Assembly (NCBI RefSeq): GCF_000236785.1
Contig: NZ_AGUF01000032.1
Coordinates: 1 to 64,000 of the forward strand
DNA: 64,000 bases
Direction: 5' to 3'
DNA from: Achromobacter arsenitoxydans SY8
Lineage (GTDB): Bacteria > Pseudomonadota > Gammaproteobacteria > Burkholderiales > Burkholderiaceae_B
Below the pieces are notes generated by a model, which had not been told where the DNA came from, made no database searches, and saw only the letters and a list, made by a program, of their open reading frames with translations. The first letter of the stretch is position 1; every line of letters starts with the position of its first letter. A program made the translations under genes and the position numbers. Shown here in pieces: positions 1 to 9,521 of this stretch.

Positions 1-38
1 AAGCAGCGATGCTGGGAAATGAGTTCCAGGGCGGCCAT
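1..38 (-). CDS. S-formylglutathione hydrolase, N-terminal fragment (runs off the window)
   Basis: A leftward reading frame starts at the ATG complementary to 36-38 and runs off the window edge. A GGAG ribosome-binding site lies seven bases before it on the minus strand. Its first 12 codons read MAALELISQHRC and the next codon begins TT, as Phe would. From memory of the family, S-formylglutathione hydrolases begin with LELIS-HRCFGG, so this is probably that esterase of glutathione-dependent formaldehyde oxidation. Only 12 codons are visible, so the assignment is tentative. Confidence 0.45.
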   Translation of the reverse strand, partial: MAALELISQHRC

Positions 39-189
39 GGGCTTTCTCCGGTGAAATGGGTGTAAAAAACGTCGGGGAGTTAGGGTATATCCATGGTGCG
101 ACGTTCCGTCGCCGAATGTTAACCTGCCCCTCATTGGGCGCTCGCGACAAAAAAAATGCCATTCCGTGCCCATATTGTGATCACGGGAC

Positions 190-218
190 TTGACCAGCGC
201 CCACCGTGGCACTATTTA
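190..218 (+). promoter_or_regulatory. Sigma-70 promoter upstream of the RAYT-like gene
   Basis: TTGACC (190-195) and TATTTA (213-218) are separated by 17 bp, inside an AT-rich stretch. Transcription would begin near 225, about 45 bases before the gene at 271. The palindrome GTGATCAC lies just upstream at 177-184. Confidence 0.6.
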
Positions 219-270
219 TATACCGTGAGCGAAGACAAACCGTTCTTCCTGATACGCAAGCCCTGACACT

Positions 271-1032
271 ATGGCCCGTCTGCCCCGTCTGTATGCCCCT
301 GGGCTGCCCCAACTGGTGCAGGCCAACTTTATTCAGCCACTGGCGGCGGCATCGCAACCCGCGCCCGCCGACATACTGAACCAGCTCGCAACCTGGCTGG
401 GCGAATCCGCCCAACGCCATCGCGTGTCGGTTCACGGGTGGCTGCTTGCCAACGACCGCATCCTGCTGCTGGCCACGCCCGCAGACGAGGAAGGCCTGCC
501 CCGGTTGATGCAGACACTGGGCCGCAATCTGGCCGCGCGCCTGCGCGGAGGCCGGGTGTTCGCGGGCCGGTACCGATCCGCCTTGCTCGAGCCCGGCGCG
601 TGGGTGCTGCCAGCGCTGGTCTGGCTGGAAACCTACCCCGTGCGCAGCGGCGCGTCGCAAGACCCCGACTCCTGGCCTTGGTCGTCCGCCTCCAGCCATA
701 CCGGCAACACAACGGCGGCGCCCGCGCAGTGGCAGTCCGACCACGCCGACTACTGGGCTTGCGGCAACACGCCTTTCGACCGGCAGGCCAATTACCGCAA
801 GCGCCTGCAGGACGGGCTATCGCGGGAAGAGGCACAACGCATCGACCAGGCCGTCTCCGGCCAGTGGGCGCTGGGCGGCGCAAGCTTCATCGCCAGCCTG
901 GCGCACACCGCCAGCCGGCGCGTGGCTCCCGGCCAGCGCGGCCGGCCCCGCAAGAAGCCCGCCGCGCCCGCGCCGGCCGATACCGAGTCGACGCCGTCCA
1001 CACCGGCGCCTTCAACGCCGACGACCTCCTGA
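271..1032 (+). CDS. RAYT-like (REP-associated tyrosine transposase family) protein, catalytically degenerate
   Basis: This 253-residue protein keeps the frame of the Y1/RAYT transposase fold: an N-terminal ARLPRLYAPG, FAGRYRSAL, a PVRSG motif and WPWSS. The active-site residues are gone. The family's HUH pair, in the context VHAYVLMPNHVHLLLTP, is here VHGWLLANDRILLLATP, with Arg63 and Leu65 in place of both histidines. The tyrosine of the YIELNPVR motif is Trp118. The C-terminus carries an AT-hook-like RGRPRKK followed by a Pro/Ala/Thr tail. No flanking inverted repeats of a mobile element are seen. It probably persists as a DNA-binding protein; its role is unknown. Confidence 0.75.
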   Translation: MARLPRLYAPGLPQLVQANFIQPLAAASQPAPADILNQLATWLGESAQRHRVSVHGWLLANDRILLLATPADEEGLPRLMQTLGRNLAARLRGGRVFAGRYRSALLEPGAWVLPALVWLETYPVRSGASQDPDSWPWSSASSHTGNTTAAPAQWQSDHADYWACGNTPFDRQANYRKRLQDGLSREEAQRIDQAVSGQWALGGASFIASLAHTASRRVAPGQRGRPRKKPAAPAPADTESTPSTPAPSTPTTS

Positions 1033-1038
1033 TTTTTC

Positions 1039-1067
1039 GAACCCGCCGCCATGGCGGGTTCTGCTTT
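1039..1067 (+). terminator. Intrinsic terminator after the RAYT-like gene
   Basis: A perfect 9-bp stem, GAACCCGCC (1039-1047) with GGCGGGTTC (1053-1061), has a 5-base loop and a short T-containing tail. It starts seven bases after the stop codon. Confidence 0.7.
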
Positions 1068-1491
1068 ATGGAATCCGCGGCGCGGCTGACGCCTGCCCCT
1101 AGTCGCCCCGCGCGGCGTGCAGGCGGCGCCGCTTGCCGGCCGCACCCTGCGTGTTGCGATCGGCCCGAAACCTGTTTGACCACCGGCGCGTGGTGCGCTT
1201 TTGCCACAAACCAGTTTGATCCAGCGCATGAAAATTGCCCCTTTAAATGGGGACGCATAACGGCAAAATTGGTCATTCGACCGATCTACGTGCCAGACTC
1301 AGAAACCGCCCTCCGCGTAAGCCCAATGATGGCGCGGATCTTGTTATGTCCCTGTTTTAATGCACAATGATGGAGCATTAAAATAATTAGGGTCATACCC
1401 CTTATGTTTCTGTTGCACCCTACTCGTGACGGGGGTATTGTCCGTCTCCTGCACTGCAACATTACGACGCAGGCCCACTGCGGAGCGCGCC
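1068..1491 (+). promoter_or_regulatory. gltBD upstream regulatory region with two repeat pairs
   Basis: This 424-base gap holds no convincing gene. AAACCTGTTTGACC (1168-1181) and AAACCAGTTTGATCC (1208-1222) are near-copies 40 bp apart. GCCCAATGATGGCGC (1321-1335) and GCACAATGATGGAGC (1362-1376) are near-copies 41 bp apart. The second of these sits in TGCACAATGATGGAGCA (1361-1377), which resembles the NtrC-binding consensus. A GGGTCATACCC hairpin lies at 1390-1400 and a weak TAAAAT -10 candidate at 1379-1384. I found no clear sigma-54 -24/-12 element. Confidence 0.5.
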
Positions 1492-4400
1492 ATGCCCCAT
1501 ACCACCCCGATCGATTCCTGTCCCACCCCCAAGGCGACCCCTATTGATGCCAGCCGCATCGGCCTGCCTTCGGCCCAGGGCCTGTACCACCCCAAGAACG
1601 AACATGACGCCTGCGGCGTCGGCTTTGTTGCGCACATCAAGGGCAAGAAAAGCCACGCGATCATCCAGCAGGGCCTGAAGATTCTGGAAAACCTGGACCA
1701 CCGCGGCGCGGTCGGCGCGGACAAGCTGATGGGCGACGGCGCGGGCATCCTGATCCAGATCCCCGACACGCTCTACCGCGACGAACTGAGCCAGCAAGGC
1801 ATCATCCTGCCCCCGCCCGGCGAATACGGCGTGGCCATGGTGTTCCTGCCCAAGGAAACGGCCTCGCGCCTGGCCTGTGAACAGGAACTCGAGCGCTCCG
1901 TGCGCGCAGAGGGCCAGGTCGTGCTGGGATGGCGCAACGTGCCCGTGGACGTCGACATGCCCATGTCGCCCACCGTGCGCGACTGCGAACCCGTGATCCG
2001 CCAGCTGTTCATCGGCCGCGGCGCCGACGTGATGGTGCCCGACGCGCTGGAACGCAAGCTGTACGTGATCCGCAAGACCGCCAGCCACGCCATCCAGAAC
2101 ATGCACCTGGCGCACGGCAAGGAATACTTCGTGCCGTCGGCCTCGGTGCGCACCGTGGTCTACAAGGGCCTGCTGCTGGCCGACCAGGTCGGCCGCTACT
2201 ACCGCGACCTGGCCGACACCCGTACCGTGTCCGCCCTGGCGCTGGTGCACCAGCGCTTCTCGACCAACACCTTCCCCGCCTGGCCGCTGGCTCACCCGTA
2301 CCGCATGATCGCCCACAACGGCGAAATCAACACGGTCAAGGGCAACTTCAACTGGCTGCGCGCCCGCGAAGGCATGATGCAGTCGGCCGTGCTGGGCGAC
2401 GACCTGAAAAAGCTGTACCCCATCGTCTACGAAGGCCAGTCGGACACCGCCACGTTCGACAACTGCCTGGAACTGCTGGTGAATTCGGGCTATTCGCTAG
2501 CCCACGCCATGATGATGATGATCCCGGAAGCCTGGGAACAGCACACGCAGATGGACGAAAGCCGCCGCGCTTTCTATGAATACCACGCCGCCATGATGGA
2601 GCCGTGGGACGGCCCCGCCGCGGTGGCGTTCACCGATGGCCGCCAGATCGGCGCCACGCTGGACCGCAACGGCCTGCGTCCGGCCCGCTACCTCGTCACC
2701 GACGACGACATGGTCATCCTGGCCTCCGAGGCCGGCACCCTGTCGATCCCCGAAAACCGCATCGTCAAGAAATGGCGCCTGCAGCCGGGCAAGATGTTCC
2801 TGATCGACCTGGAACAAGGCCGCATCATCGACGACGGCGAAATCAAGCTGCAACTGGCCAACAGCCGCCCGTACCGCCAATGGATCGAGCGCCTGCAGAT
2901 CAAGCTGGAATCGCTGCCCGCGCCGCGCCAGGTCGCCGTGGCCACGCAATCGGCCGTGTCGCTGCTGGACCGCCAGCAGGCCTTCGGCTGGACCCAGGAA
3001 GACTACAAGTTCATCCTGGAGCCCATGGCGTCCAGCGGCGAGGAAGTCATCGGTTCGATGGGCAACGACGCCCCGCTGGCCGTGCTGTCTGACCGCGCCA
3101 AGCCGTTCTACAACTACTTCCGCCAGTTGTTCGCGCAAGTCACGAACCCGCCCATCGACCCCATCCGCGAACAGCTGGTGATGTCGCTGGTGTCCTTCAT
3201 CGGACCCAAGCCGAACCTGCTGGACATCAACAACGTCAACCCGCCGCTGCGCCTGGAAGTGTCCCAGCCGGTGCTGGACTTCGCCGCCATGGCGCAGATC
3301 CGCGACATCGAACAGGTCACGGGCAAGAAGTTCCGCAGCTTCGAGCTGGACATCACCTACCCCGCAGCCTGGGGCCCCGAGGGCATCGAAGCCCGCGTGG
3401 CGGCCCTGTGCGCCCGCGCCGTCGACGCGGTGCGCAGCGGCTACAACATCCTGATCGTGTCGGACCGCCTGGTCGACAGCGAACGCGTGGCCATTCCCGC
3501 GCTGCTGGCGACGTCGGCCGTGCACCAGCACCTGATCCGCGCCGGCCTGCGCACCAACACCGGCCTGGTCGTGGAAACCGGCTCGGCCCGCGAAGTCCAC
3601 CACTTCGCGCTGCTGGGCGGCTACGGCGCCGAAGCCATCCATCCCTACCTGGCGCTGGAATCGCTGGGCAAGCTGAATGACCCCGAAAAGGCCGTCAAGA
3701 ACTACATCAAGGCGATCGGCAAGGGCCTGAACAAGGTCATGTCCAAGATGGGCATTTCCACGTACATGTCCTACACCGGCGCGCAGATCTTCGAAGCCGT
3801 GGGCCTGCAAAGCGCCCTGGTGAACAAGTACTTCACGGGCACCTCGTCCAACATTGAAGGCATCGGCATCTTCCAGGTGGCCGAAGAAGCGCTGCGCCAG
3901 CATCGCGCCGCGTTCAGCGCCGACCCGGTGCTGGCCAACGACCTGGACGCCGGCGGCGAATACGCCTACCGCGTCCGCGGCGAAGAGCACATGTGGACGC
4001 CGGACTCGATCGCCAAGCTGCAGCACGCTTCGCGCGCCAACAATTACCGCACGTACAAGGAATACGCGCAGATCATCAACGACCAGAGCCGTCGCCACAT
4101 GACCCTGCGCGGCCTGTTCGAATTCCGCTTCGATCCGTCGCGCGCCATTCCGCTGGACGACGTCGAGCCGGCCAAGGACATCGTCAAGCGCTTCGCCACC
4201 GGCGCCATGTCGCTGGGCTCGATCTCGACCGAAGCGCACTCGGTGCTGGCCGTCGCCATGAACCGCATCGGCGGCAAGTCCAACACCGGCGAAGGCGGCG
4301 AGGACGAACTGCGCTACCGCGCCGAAATGCGCGAAGGCAAGAGCACCATCAAGGACGGCGACACGCTGGCCTCGCTGCTGGGCTCGGACCGCATCGAAGC

Positions 4401-6231
4401 CGACGTCGAACTGAAGAAGGGCGACTCGCTGCGCTCGAAGATCAAGCAGGTGGCGTCGGGCCGTTTCGGCGTGACCGCCGAATACCTGTCGTCCGCCGAC
4501 CAGATCCAGATCAAGATGGCGCAAGGCGCCAAGCCTGGCGAAGGCGGCCAGCTGCCCGGCCACAAGGTGTCGGAATACATCGCCAAGCTGCGCTACTCGG
4601 TGCCGGGCGTGGGCCTGATCTCGCCCCCGCCGCACCATGACATTTACTCCATCGAAGACCTGGCCCAGCTGATCCACGACTTGAAGAACGTAAATTCCAA
4701 GTCCTCGATTTCGGTCAAGCTGGTGTCCGAAGTGGGCGTGGGCACGGTGGCTGCGGGCGTGGCCAAGGCCAAGGCCGACCACGTCGTGATTGCCGGCCAT
4801 GACGGCGGCACGGGCGCATCGCCGGTGTCGTCCATCAAGCATGTGGGCACGCCCTGGGAACTGGGCCTGGCCGAAACGCAGCAGACGCTGGTGTTGAACC
4901 GCCTGCGCAGCCGCATCCGCGTGCAGGCCGACGGCCAGATGAAGACCGGCCGCGACGTCGTCATCGGCGCGCTGCTGGGCGCCGACGAATTCGGCTTCGC
5001 GACGGCGCCGCTGGTCGTTGAAGGCTGCATCATGATGCGCAAGTGCCACCTGAACACCTGCCCGGTGGGCGTGGCCACGCAGGATCCCGTCCTGCGCAAG
5101 AAGTTCCAGGGCAAGCCCGAGCACGTCGTGAACTTCTTCTTCTTCATCGCCGAAGAAGTCCGCGAAATCATGGCCCAGCTGGGCATCCGCAAGTTCGACG
5201 ACCTGATCGGCCGCTCCGACCTGCTGGACATGCGTTCGGGCGTCGAGCACTGGAAGGCGCAGGGCCTGGACTTCGCCCGCGTGTTCCATCAGACGCAATC
5301 CGACGCCGAGGTGCGCCAGACCGAAGAGCAGGACCACGGCCTGGCCGGCGCGCTGGATCACCAGCTGATCGACCGCAGCAAGCCCGCGCTGGAGCGCGGC
5401 GAAAAGGTGTCGTTCATCGTGCCGGTGCGCAACCGCAACCGTACGATCGGCGCCATGCTGTCGGGCGCGGTGGCGTCGCGTTACGGCCACGAAGGTCTGC
5501 CGGACGACACCATCCACATCCAGTGCAACGGCACCGCGGGCCAGAGCTTCGGCGCTTTCCTGGCGCACGGCATCACGATGGACCTGGTGGGCGAAGGCAA
5601 CGACTACGTGGGCAAGGGCCTGTCCGGTGGCCGCATCATCGTGCGCTCGCCCAACGACTTCCGCGGCTTCGGCCCCGACCACATCATCGCCGGCAACACC
5701 GTGCTGTACGGCGCGCTGTCCGGAGAAGCTTTCTTCAACGGCGTGGCGGGCGAACGCTTCGCGGTGCGCAACTCCGGCGCCGCGACGGTCGTGGAAGGCA
5801 CGGGCGACCACGGCTGCGAATACATGACGGGGGGCACCGTCGTGGTGCTGGGCGCCACCGGCCGCAACTTCGCGGCAGGCATGTCCGGCGGCGTGGCGTA
5901 CGTCTGGGATCCGGACCGCACGCTCAAGCACCGCGTCAACCTGTCGATGGTGGAACTGGAAGCTGTGGCGCCGCACGCCGAGCAGCAGTCGCAGAACAAC
6001 ATCGACATCTGGCACAGCGCGCAGCGCGGCGGCGAACGCGAAACGGACGAAACCATCCTGCGCCGCCTGGTGGAAGACCACTTCCGCTATACCGGCAGCT
6101 ACCGCGCACGCGAAATCCTGGGCGACTGGGAAGCCTCGCGCGGCAAATTCGTAAAGATCATGCCGACGGACTACCGCCGCGCATTGGGTGAAATGTGGCG
6201 TGCAGCCAACCCGCAACAACTGGCTGCGTGA
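1492..6231 (+). CDS. gltB: Glutamate synthase (NADPH), large subunit
   Basis: GltB makes two glutamates from glutamine and 2-oxoglutarate and works with GltD in the cytoplasm. It hydrolyses glutamine and passes ammonia to an FMN site. With this start it has 1579 residues, the size expected of bacterial GltB. The ATG at 1492 is chosen because GGAG lies six bases before it; an upstream in-frame start would add 22 unlikely residues. The glutaminase nucleophile is Cys41 (DACGVGF), exposed after propeptide removal. The 3Fe-4S ligands are Cys1179, Cys1185 and Cys1190 ([15 protein letters not shown]). A C-terminal GXGXG beta-helix follows. The gene ends eight bases before gltD, so the two are co-translated. 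Confidence 0.98.
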   Translation: MPHTTPIDSCPTPKATPIDASRIGLPSAQGLYHPKNEHDACGVGFVAHIKGKKSHAIIQQGLKILENLDHRGAVGADKLMGDGAGILIQIPDTLYRDELSQQGIILPPPGEYGVAMVFLPKETASRLACEQELERSVRAEGQVVLGWRNVPVDVDMPMSPTVRDCEPVIRQLFIGRGADVMVPDALERKLYVIRKTASHAIQNMHLAHGKEYFVPSASVRTVVYKGLLLADQVGRYYRDLADTRTVSALALVHQRFSTNTFPAWPLAHPYRMIAHNGEINTVKGNFNWLRAREGMMQSAVLGDDLKKLYPIVYEGQSDTATFDNCLELLVNSGYSLAHAMMMMIPEAWEQHTQMDESRRAFYEYHAAMMEPWDGPAAVAFTDGRQIGATLDRNGLRPARYLVTDDDMVILASEAGTLSIPENRIVKKWRLQPGKMFLIDLEQGRIIDDGEIKLQLANSRPYRQWIERLQIKLESLPAPRQVAVATQSAVSLLDRQQAFGWTQEDYKFILEPMASSGEEVIGSMGNDAPLAVLSDRAKPFYNYFRQLFAQVTNPPIDPIREQLVMSLVSFIGPKPNLLDINNVNPPLRLEVSQPVLDFAAMAQIRDIEQVTGKKFRSFELDITYPAAWGPEGIEARVAALCARAVDAVRSGYNILIVSDRLVDSERVAIPALLATSAVHQHLIRAGLRTNTGLVVETGSAREVHHFALLGGYGAEAIHPYLALESLGKLNDPEKAVKNYIKAIGKGLNKVMSKMGISTYMSYTGAQIFEAVGLQSALVNKYFTGTSSNIEGIGIFQVAEEALRQHRAAFSADPVLANDLDAGGEYAYRVRGEEHMWTPDSIAKLQHASRANNYRTYKEYAQIINDQSRRHMTLRGLFEFRFDPSRAIPLDDVEPAKDIVKRFATGAMSLGSISTEAHSVLAVAMNRIGGKSNTGEGGEDELRYRAEMREGKSTIKDGDTLASLLGSDRIEADVELKKGDSLRSKIKQVASGRFGVTAEYLSSADQIQIKMAQGAKPGEGGQLPGHKVSEYIAKLRYSVPGVGLISPPPHHDIYSIEDLAQLIHDLKNVNSKSSISVKLVSEVGVGTVAAGVAKAKADHVVIAGHDGGTGASPVSSIKHVGTPWELGLAETQQTLVLNRLRSRIRVQADGQMKTGRDVVIGALLGADEFGFATAPLVVEGCIMMRKCHLNTCPVGVATQDPVLRKKFQGKPEHVVNFFFFIAEEVREIMAQLGIRKFDDLIGRSDLLDMRSGVEHWKAQGLDFARVFHQTQSDAEVRQTEEQDHGLAGALDHQLIDRSKPALERGEKVSFIVPVRNRNRTIGAMLSGAVASRYGHEGLPDDTIHIQCNGTAGQSFGAFLAHGITMDLVGEGNDYVGKGLSGGRIIVRSPNDFRGFGPDHIIAGNTVLYGALSGEAFFNGVAGERFAVRNSGAATVVEGTGDHGCEYMTGGTVVVLGATGRNFAAGMSGGVAYVWDPDRTLKHRVNLSMVELEAVAPHAEQQSQNNIDIWHSAQRGGERETDETILRRLVEDHFRYTGSYRAREILGDWEASRGKFVKIMPTDYRRALGEMWRAANPQQLAA

Positions 6232-6239
6232 GGGATACC

Positions 6240-7706
6240 ATGGGAAAGATTACCGGCTTTATGGAATTTCAGCGTCTGCAGGAGGCCTCCGAGGCCCCGC
6301 AGAAGCGTCTGAAGAACTGGCGCGAATTCGTGCTGCACCTGACCGACGACCAGGCCAAGCAGCAGGCGGCACGCTGCATGGACTGCGGCATCCCGTTCTG
6401 CAACAACGGCTGCCCGGTCAACAACATCATCCCCGACTGGAATGACCTGGTGTACAAGCAGGACTGGCGCCGCGCGCTGGACGTCCTGCATTCCACCAAC
6501 AACTTCCCGGAGTTCACGGGCCGCATCTGCCCGGCGCCGTGCGAAGCCGCCTGTACCTTGAACATCAACAGCGACGCGGTGGGCATCAAGTCCATTGAGC
6601 ACGCGATCATCGACAAGGGCTGGGCCGAAGGCTGGATTTCGCCGATGGTGCCGGCGCGCAAGACGGGCAAGAAGGTTGCGGTCGTGGGCTCCGGCCCCGC
6701 CGGCATGGCGTGCGCGCAGCAGCTGGCGCGCGCGGGCCACTCCGTGACCCTGTTCGAAAAGAGCGACCGCATCGGCGGCCTGCTGCGCTACGGCATCCCC
6801 GACTTCAAGCTGGAAAAGCACCAGATCGACCGCCGCATCTCGCAGATGGAAGCCGAAGGCGTGGAATTCGCGCCGTCGACCTACATCGGCAACCCGAAGG
6901 ATCCCGTTGCCGACGGGCTGACCGTGCGCACGCCGCAATCGCTGCTGGCCGAGTTCGACGCCGTCGTCATGAGCGGCGGTTCGGAAACGCCGCGCGACCT
7001 GCCGGTGCCGGGCCGCGAGCTGTCTGGCGTGTATTTCGCCATGGACTTCCTGCGCCAGCAGAACAAGGCCGTGGCGGGCGACCGCCTGATCGACCAGACG
7101 CTGGCCAAGGGCAAGCACGTGGTCGTGATCGGCGGCGGCGATACCGGTTCCGACTGCGTCGGCACCAGCAACCGCCATGGCGCGGCCTCGGTTACGCAAT
7201 TCGAACTGATGCCCCAGCCGCCCGAATCCGAGAACAAGACGATGACGTGGCCGTACTGGCCGCTGAAGATGCGCACTTCGTCGTCGCACGAAGAAGGCTG
7301 CGACCGGGACTGGTCGGTGACCACCAAGCTGCTCAAGGGCGCCAACGGCAAGGTCGAAAAGCTGATCGGCGCGCGCGTCGAATGGTTCAAGGACGACGCC
7401 ACCGGCCAGATGAAGATGCGCGAGGTCGAAGGCTCGGAATTCGAGATCAAGGCTGATCTGGTGCTGCTGGCCATGGGCTTCGTGTCGCCGGTGCAGACGG
7501 TCCTGGACGCCTTCGGCGTGGACCGCGACGCCCGCGGCAACGTGCGCGCCAACACCGACGACTACCGCACCAGCGTGGAAAAGGTCTTCACCGCGGGCGA
7601 CATGCGCCGCGGCCAGTCCCTGGTGGTCTGGGCCATCCGCGAAGGCCGCCAGTGCGCGCGCTCCGTCGATGCCTACCTCATGGGAAGCTCGGAACTGCCG
7701 CGCTGA
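6240..7706 (+). CDS. gltD: Glutamate synthase (NADPH), small subunit
   Basis: GltD is the NADPH-oxidising FAD subunit that feeds electrons to GltB through iron-sulfur clusters. The 488-residue product has N-terminal cysteine clusters for two 4Fe-4S centres ([14 protein letters not shown] and [10 protein letters not shown]). The FAD dinucleotide fold is [10 protein letters not shown], and the NADPH site is [14 protein letters not shown] 6240 is preferred over an in-frame start inside gltB because GAGGG lies just before it. A strong terminator follows the gene, marking the end of the gltBD operon. Confidence 0.98.
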   Translation: MGKITGFMEFQRLQEASEAPQKRLKNWREFVLHLTDDQAKQQAARCMDCGIPFCNNGCPVNNIIPDWNDLVYKQDWRRALDVLHSTNNFPEFTGRICPAPCEAACTLNINSDAVGIKSIEHAIIDKGWAEGWISPMVPARKTGKKVAVVGSGPAGMACAQQLARAGHSVTLFEKSDRIGGLLRYGIPDFKLEKHQIDRRISQMEAEGVEFAPSTYIGNPKDPVADGLTVRTPQSLLAEFDAVVMSGGSETPRDLPVPGRELSGVYFAMDFLRQQNKAVAGDRLIDQTLAKGKHVVVIGGGDTGSDCVGTSNRHGAASVTQFELMPQPPESENKTMTWPYWPLKMRTSSSHEEGCDRDWSVTTKLLKGANGKVEKLIGARVEWFKDDATGQMKMREVEGSEFEIKADLVLLAMGFVSPVQTVLDAFGVDRDARGNVRANTDDYRTSVEKVFTAGDMRRGQSLVVWAIREGRQCARSVDAYLMGSSELPR

Positions 7707-7726
7707 CGGCATCCTGCACTCATCAT

Positions 7727-7763
7727 CGCCGCCGAGCGCCAACGCGCCGGCGGCGTTTTTTTT
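7727..7763 (+). terminator. Intrinsic terminator of gltBD
   Basis: CGCCGCCG (7727-7734) pairs perfectly with CGGCGGCG (7748-7755) and is followed at once by eight T residues. It lies 20 bases after the gltD stop. Confidence 0.9.
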
Positions 7764-7825
7764 GCGCACGCATCCCGGATGCCTGTTGCGACATAACCAC
7801 TTTTCAAAAACGGTCTTTTCACGGA

Positions 7826-7839
7826 TTGACACATATCAA
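7826..7839 (+). promoter_or_regulatory. FNR/Anr-type box upstream of ompW
   Basis: TTGACACATATCAA matches the FNR consensus TTGAT-N4-ATCAA at nine of ten fixed positions. It sits 64 bases before the ompW start codon. A class II FNR promoter would start near 7874; no strong -10 hexamer is obvious there. Confidence 0.65.
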
Positions 7840-7902
7840 CCGGGGGACGCGGCAGGTCTGAGAACCTGTGCGCTCATCCCAACGGAAAGATCGGAGAAGA
7901 AA

Positions 7903-8544
7903 ATGTTTTCGCTGAACGGGCGTATCCGCGCCACCGCCATCGCCGGCCTGATTGCTGCCGGCGCGTTTGCCGCTCCCGCCCATGCTCATGAGGCAGGCGA
8001 CGTGCTGTTCCGCGTCGGCGTGACGCAAGTGCGCCCCTCGCAGAACAACGGCTCGGTGCTTGATGGCTCCGTCAAGCTGGACGTGAACAACAATGTGCGC
8101 CCCAGCTTCACGCTGGCCTACATGGCCACGCGCAATATCGGTATCGAACTGCTGGGCGCTTGGCCCTTCCAGCACGACGTCAGCGGCAGCGGCGGCCTTG
8201 GCAAGATCGGCTCCAGCAAGCAGCTGCCCCCGACGCTCAGCCTGCAATGGCACATCCTGCCCGACAGCATGATCCAGCCGTACATCGGCGTCGGCATCAA
8301 CTACACCCACTTCTTCGACACCAAGGCCGAAGGCGCGCTGAAGGGTTCCGACCTGAAGCTGAGCGATTCCTGGGGCGTCGCGGCGCAACTGGGCGCGGAC
8401 ATCAAGATCAACGACCGCTGGTTCATGAACGCCGACATCCGCTACATCGACATCAAGTCGAAGGTGAAGCTGGACGGCCAACGCGTCGGCACGGCCCGCA
8501 TCGACCCGTGGGTTGCCACGGTGGGCATCGGCTACCGCTTCTAA
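7903..8544 (+). CDS. ompW: OmpW family outer-membrane beta-barrel protein
   Basis: This 213-residue protein is a predicted eight-stranded outer-membrane barrel that forms a narrow hydrophobic channel. A signal peptide ends at AHA (residues 26-28). The mature part opens with EAGDVLFRVGVTQVRP, typical of OmpW. It includes MIQPYIGVGINYTHFF and ends in the barrel-insertion motif IGYRF with terminal Phe. The start at 7903 has GGAGAAGAAA directly before it. The upstream FNR-like box fits the oxygen-responsive control known for ompW in other proteobacteria. The gene is monocistronic, convergent with the LysR gene. Confidence 0.93.
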   Translation: MFSLNGRIRATAIAGLIAAGAFAAPAHAHEAGDVLFRVGVTQVRPSQNNGSVLDGSVKLDVNNNVRPSFTLAYMATRNIGIELLGAWPFQHDVSGSGGLGKIGSSKQLPPTLSLQWHILPDSMIQPYIGVGINYTHFFDTKAEGALKGSDLKLSDSWGVAAQLGADIKINDRWFMNADIRYIDIKSKVKLDGQRVGTARIDPWVATVGIGYRF

Positions 8545-8557
8545 GCGGAGACCAAGG

Positions 8558-8584
8558 CGGATGCGGCCCCCGAGCAAGCATCCG
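8558..8584. terminator. Hairpin between convergent ompW and lysR genes
   Basis: CGGATGC (8558-8564) pairs with GCATCCG (8578-8584) across a 13-base loop, between two convergent genes. There is no clear T-tract on either strand, so termination here is only possible. Confidence 0.35.
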
Positions 8585-9457
8585 TCAACCTTGCGGCGCC
8601 TCCAGCTTGCGCCGCAAGGCCTGCAATGCCGGCGTATCGTCGTCGGCACGCCAGACCAGCTGGGTCAGGGCCTGACCATAAGGTCCTGACAGGGCGCCGA
8701 CGCGCACAGAGTTCTCCGCCCCCAGCACCTTCAGCACCGAGCGCGGCACGATGGCCACGCCGGAACCTGCCGCCACACACGCCACGATGGCGTGATACGA
8801 AGCAAATTCCATCACCTTGCCGGGCGCGACGCCTTCCTGGTTCAGCCACGATTCCAGGATGCGCCGGTATGAGCACCCCGCCGCGAACGCGATGACGGTG
8901 CGGTCGCCCAATTCCTTCGCGCTGTCGACCGGCTCCCAGGCCATGGGCGAAATCAGCGCCAGTTCCTCCCTGAACGCATCCATCGCCGCCAGCCCCTCGG
9001 ACGGGAAGGGCTGCGCGACGAAAGCGGCCTCTATCTCGTAATTGCGCACCTTGGCGGCCAGGGCGCCCGACGTGCCCGTGACCAACTCTATGCGCACCTG
9101 CGGCCACGCCGCGTGATAGGCCGCAAGAATGGGCGGAAGGCGCGCCGCCGCCGTGCTTTCCATGGTGCCGATGCGCAGCACGCCTTGCAGGGCGCCCGCG
9201 CGCACCGCGGACTGGGCCTCGTCGGACAGGCGCAGCAGCCGATCGGCATAGGACAGCAGCACGCGCCCCTGGTCGGACAGCACCAGGCGGCGGTTCTGGC
9301 GCCGGAACAGGGGCGTTCCCAGCGAGGACTCCAACTGCTTCAACCGCGTCGACACGTTGGACTGCACCCGGTTCAGGTGCGCGGCGGCACGCGCAACGCC
9401 GCCCTGGTCCGCCACGGTCTTGAAGATCTGCAGCGCGTCTAGGTCCAAGTTTCTCAT
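8585..9457 (-). CDS. LysR family transcriptional regulator
   Basis: This 290-residue regulator has an N-terminal winged helix-turn-helix (FKTVADQGGVARAAAHLN, then SNVSTRLKQLESSLG and LFRR) and a C-terminal effector-binding domain. The start at 9457 (MRNLDLDALQIF) gives the normal LysR N-terminus; an upstream in-frame start adds 22 atypical residues. It is divergent from the MFS-Bug-nitronate monooxygenase operon, with 64 bp between start codons. By the usual LysR arrangement it probably controls that operon. The effector is unknown. Confidence 0.9.
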   Translation of the reverse strand: MRNLDLDALQIFKTVADQGGVARAAAHLNRVQSNVSTRLKQLESSLGTPLFRRQNRRLVLSDQGRVLLSYADRLLRLSDEAQSAVRAGALQGVLRIGTMESTAAARLPPILAAYHAAWPQVRIELVTGTSGALAAKVRNYEIEAAFVAQPFPSEGLAAMDAFREELALISPMAWEPVDSAKELGDRTVIAFAAGCSYRRILESWLNQEGVAPGKVMEFASYHAIVACVAAGSGVAIVPRSVLKVLGAENSVRVGALSGPYGQALTQLVWRADDDTPALQALRRKLEAPQG

Positions 9458-9521
9458 TTCAGGAACTCGTGTTCTTAATAATTCACTATTCAAGATATTA
9501 GTACAGCCGTAGAGTAGGGCC

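Noticed and set aside
181-744. A 187-codon minus-strand frame overlapping the RAYT-like gene
   Set aside because: Its composition is low-complexity Gly/Arg/Gln-rich and it covers the promoter of the RAYT-like gene.
1426-1491. An upstream start for gltB adding 22 residues
   Set aside because: No ribosome-binding site precedes it, whereas ATG 1492 has GGAG at a good distance and gives the family length.
1378-1491. A sigma-54 promoter for gltBD
   Set aside because: I searched for GG-N10-GC with the surrounding consensus after the NtrC-like sites and found no convincing match.
2497-6219. A 1240-codon open frame antisense to gltB
   Set aside because: High GC makes long stop-free antisense frames. 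The composition is unlike a protein (His/Arg/Val/Gln/Ala-rich), and gltB on the other strand is certain.
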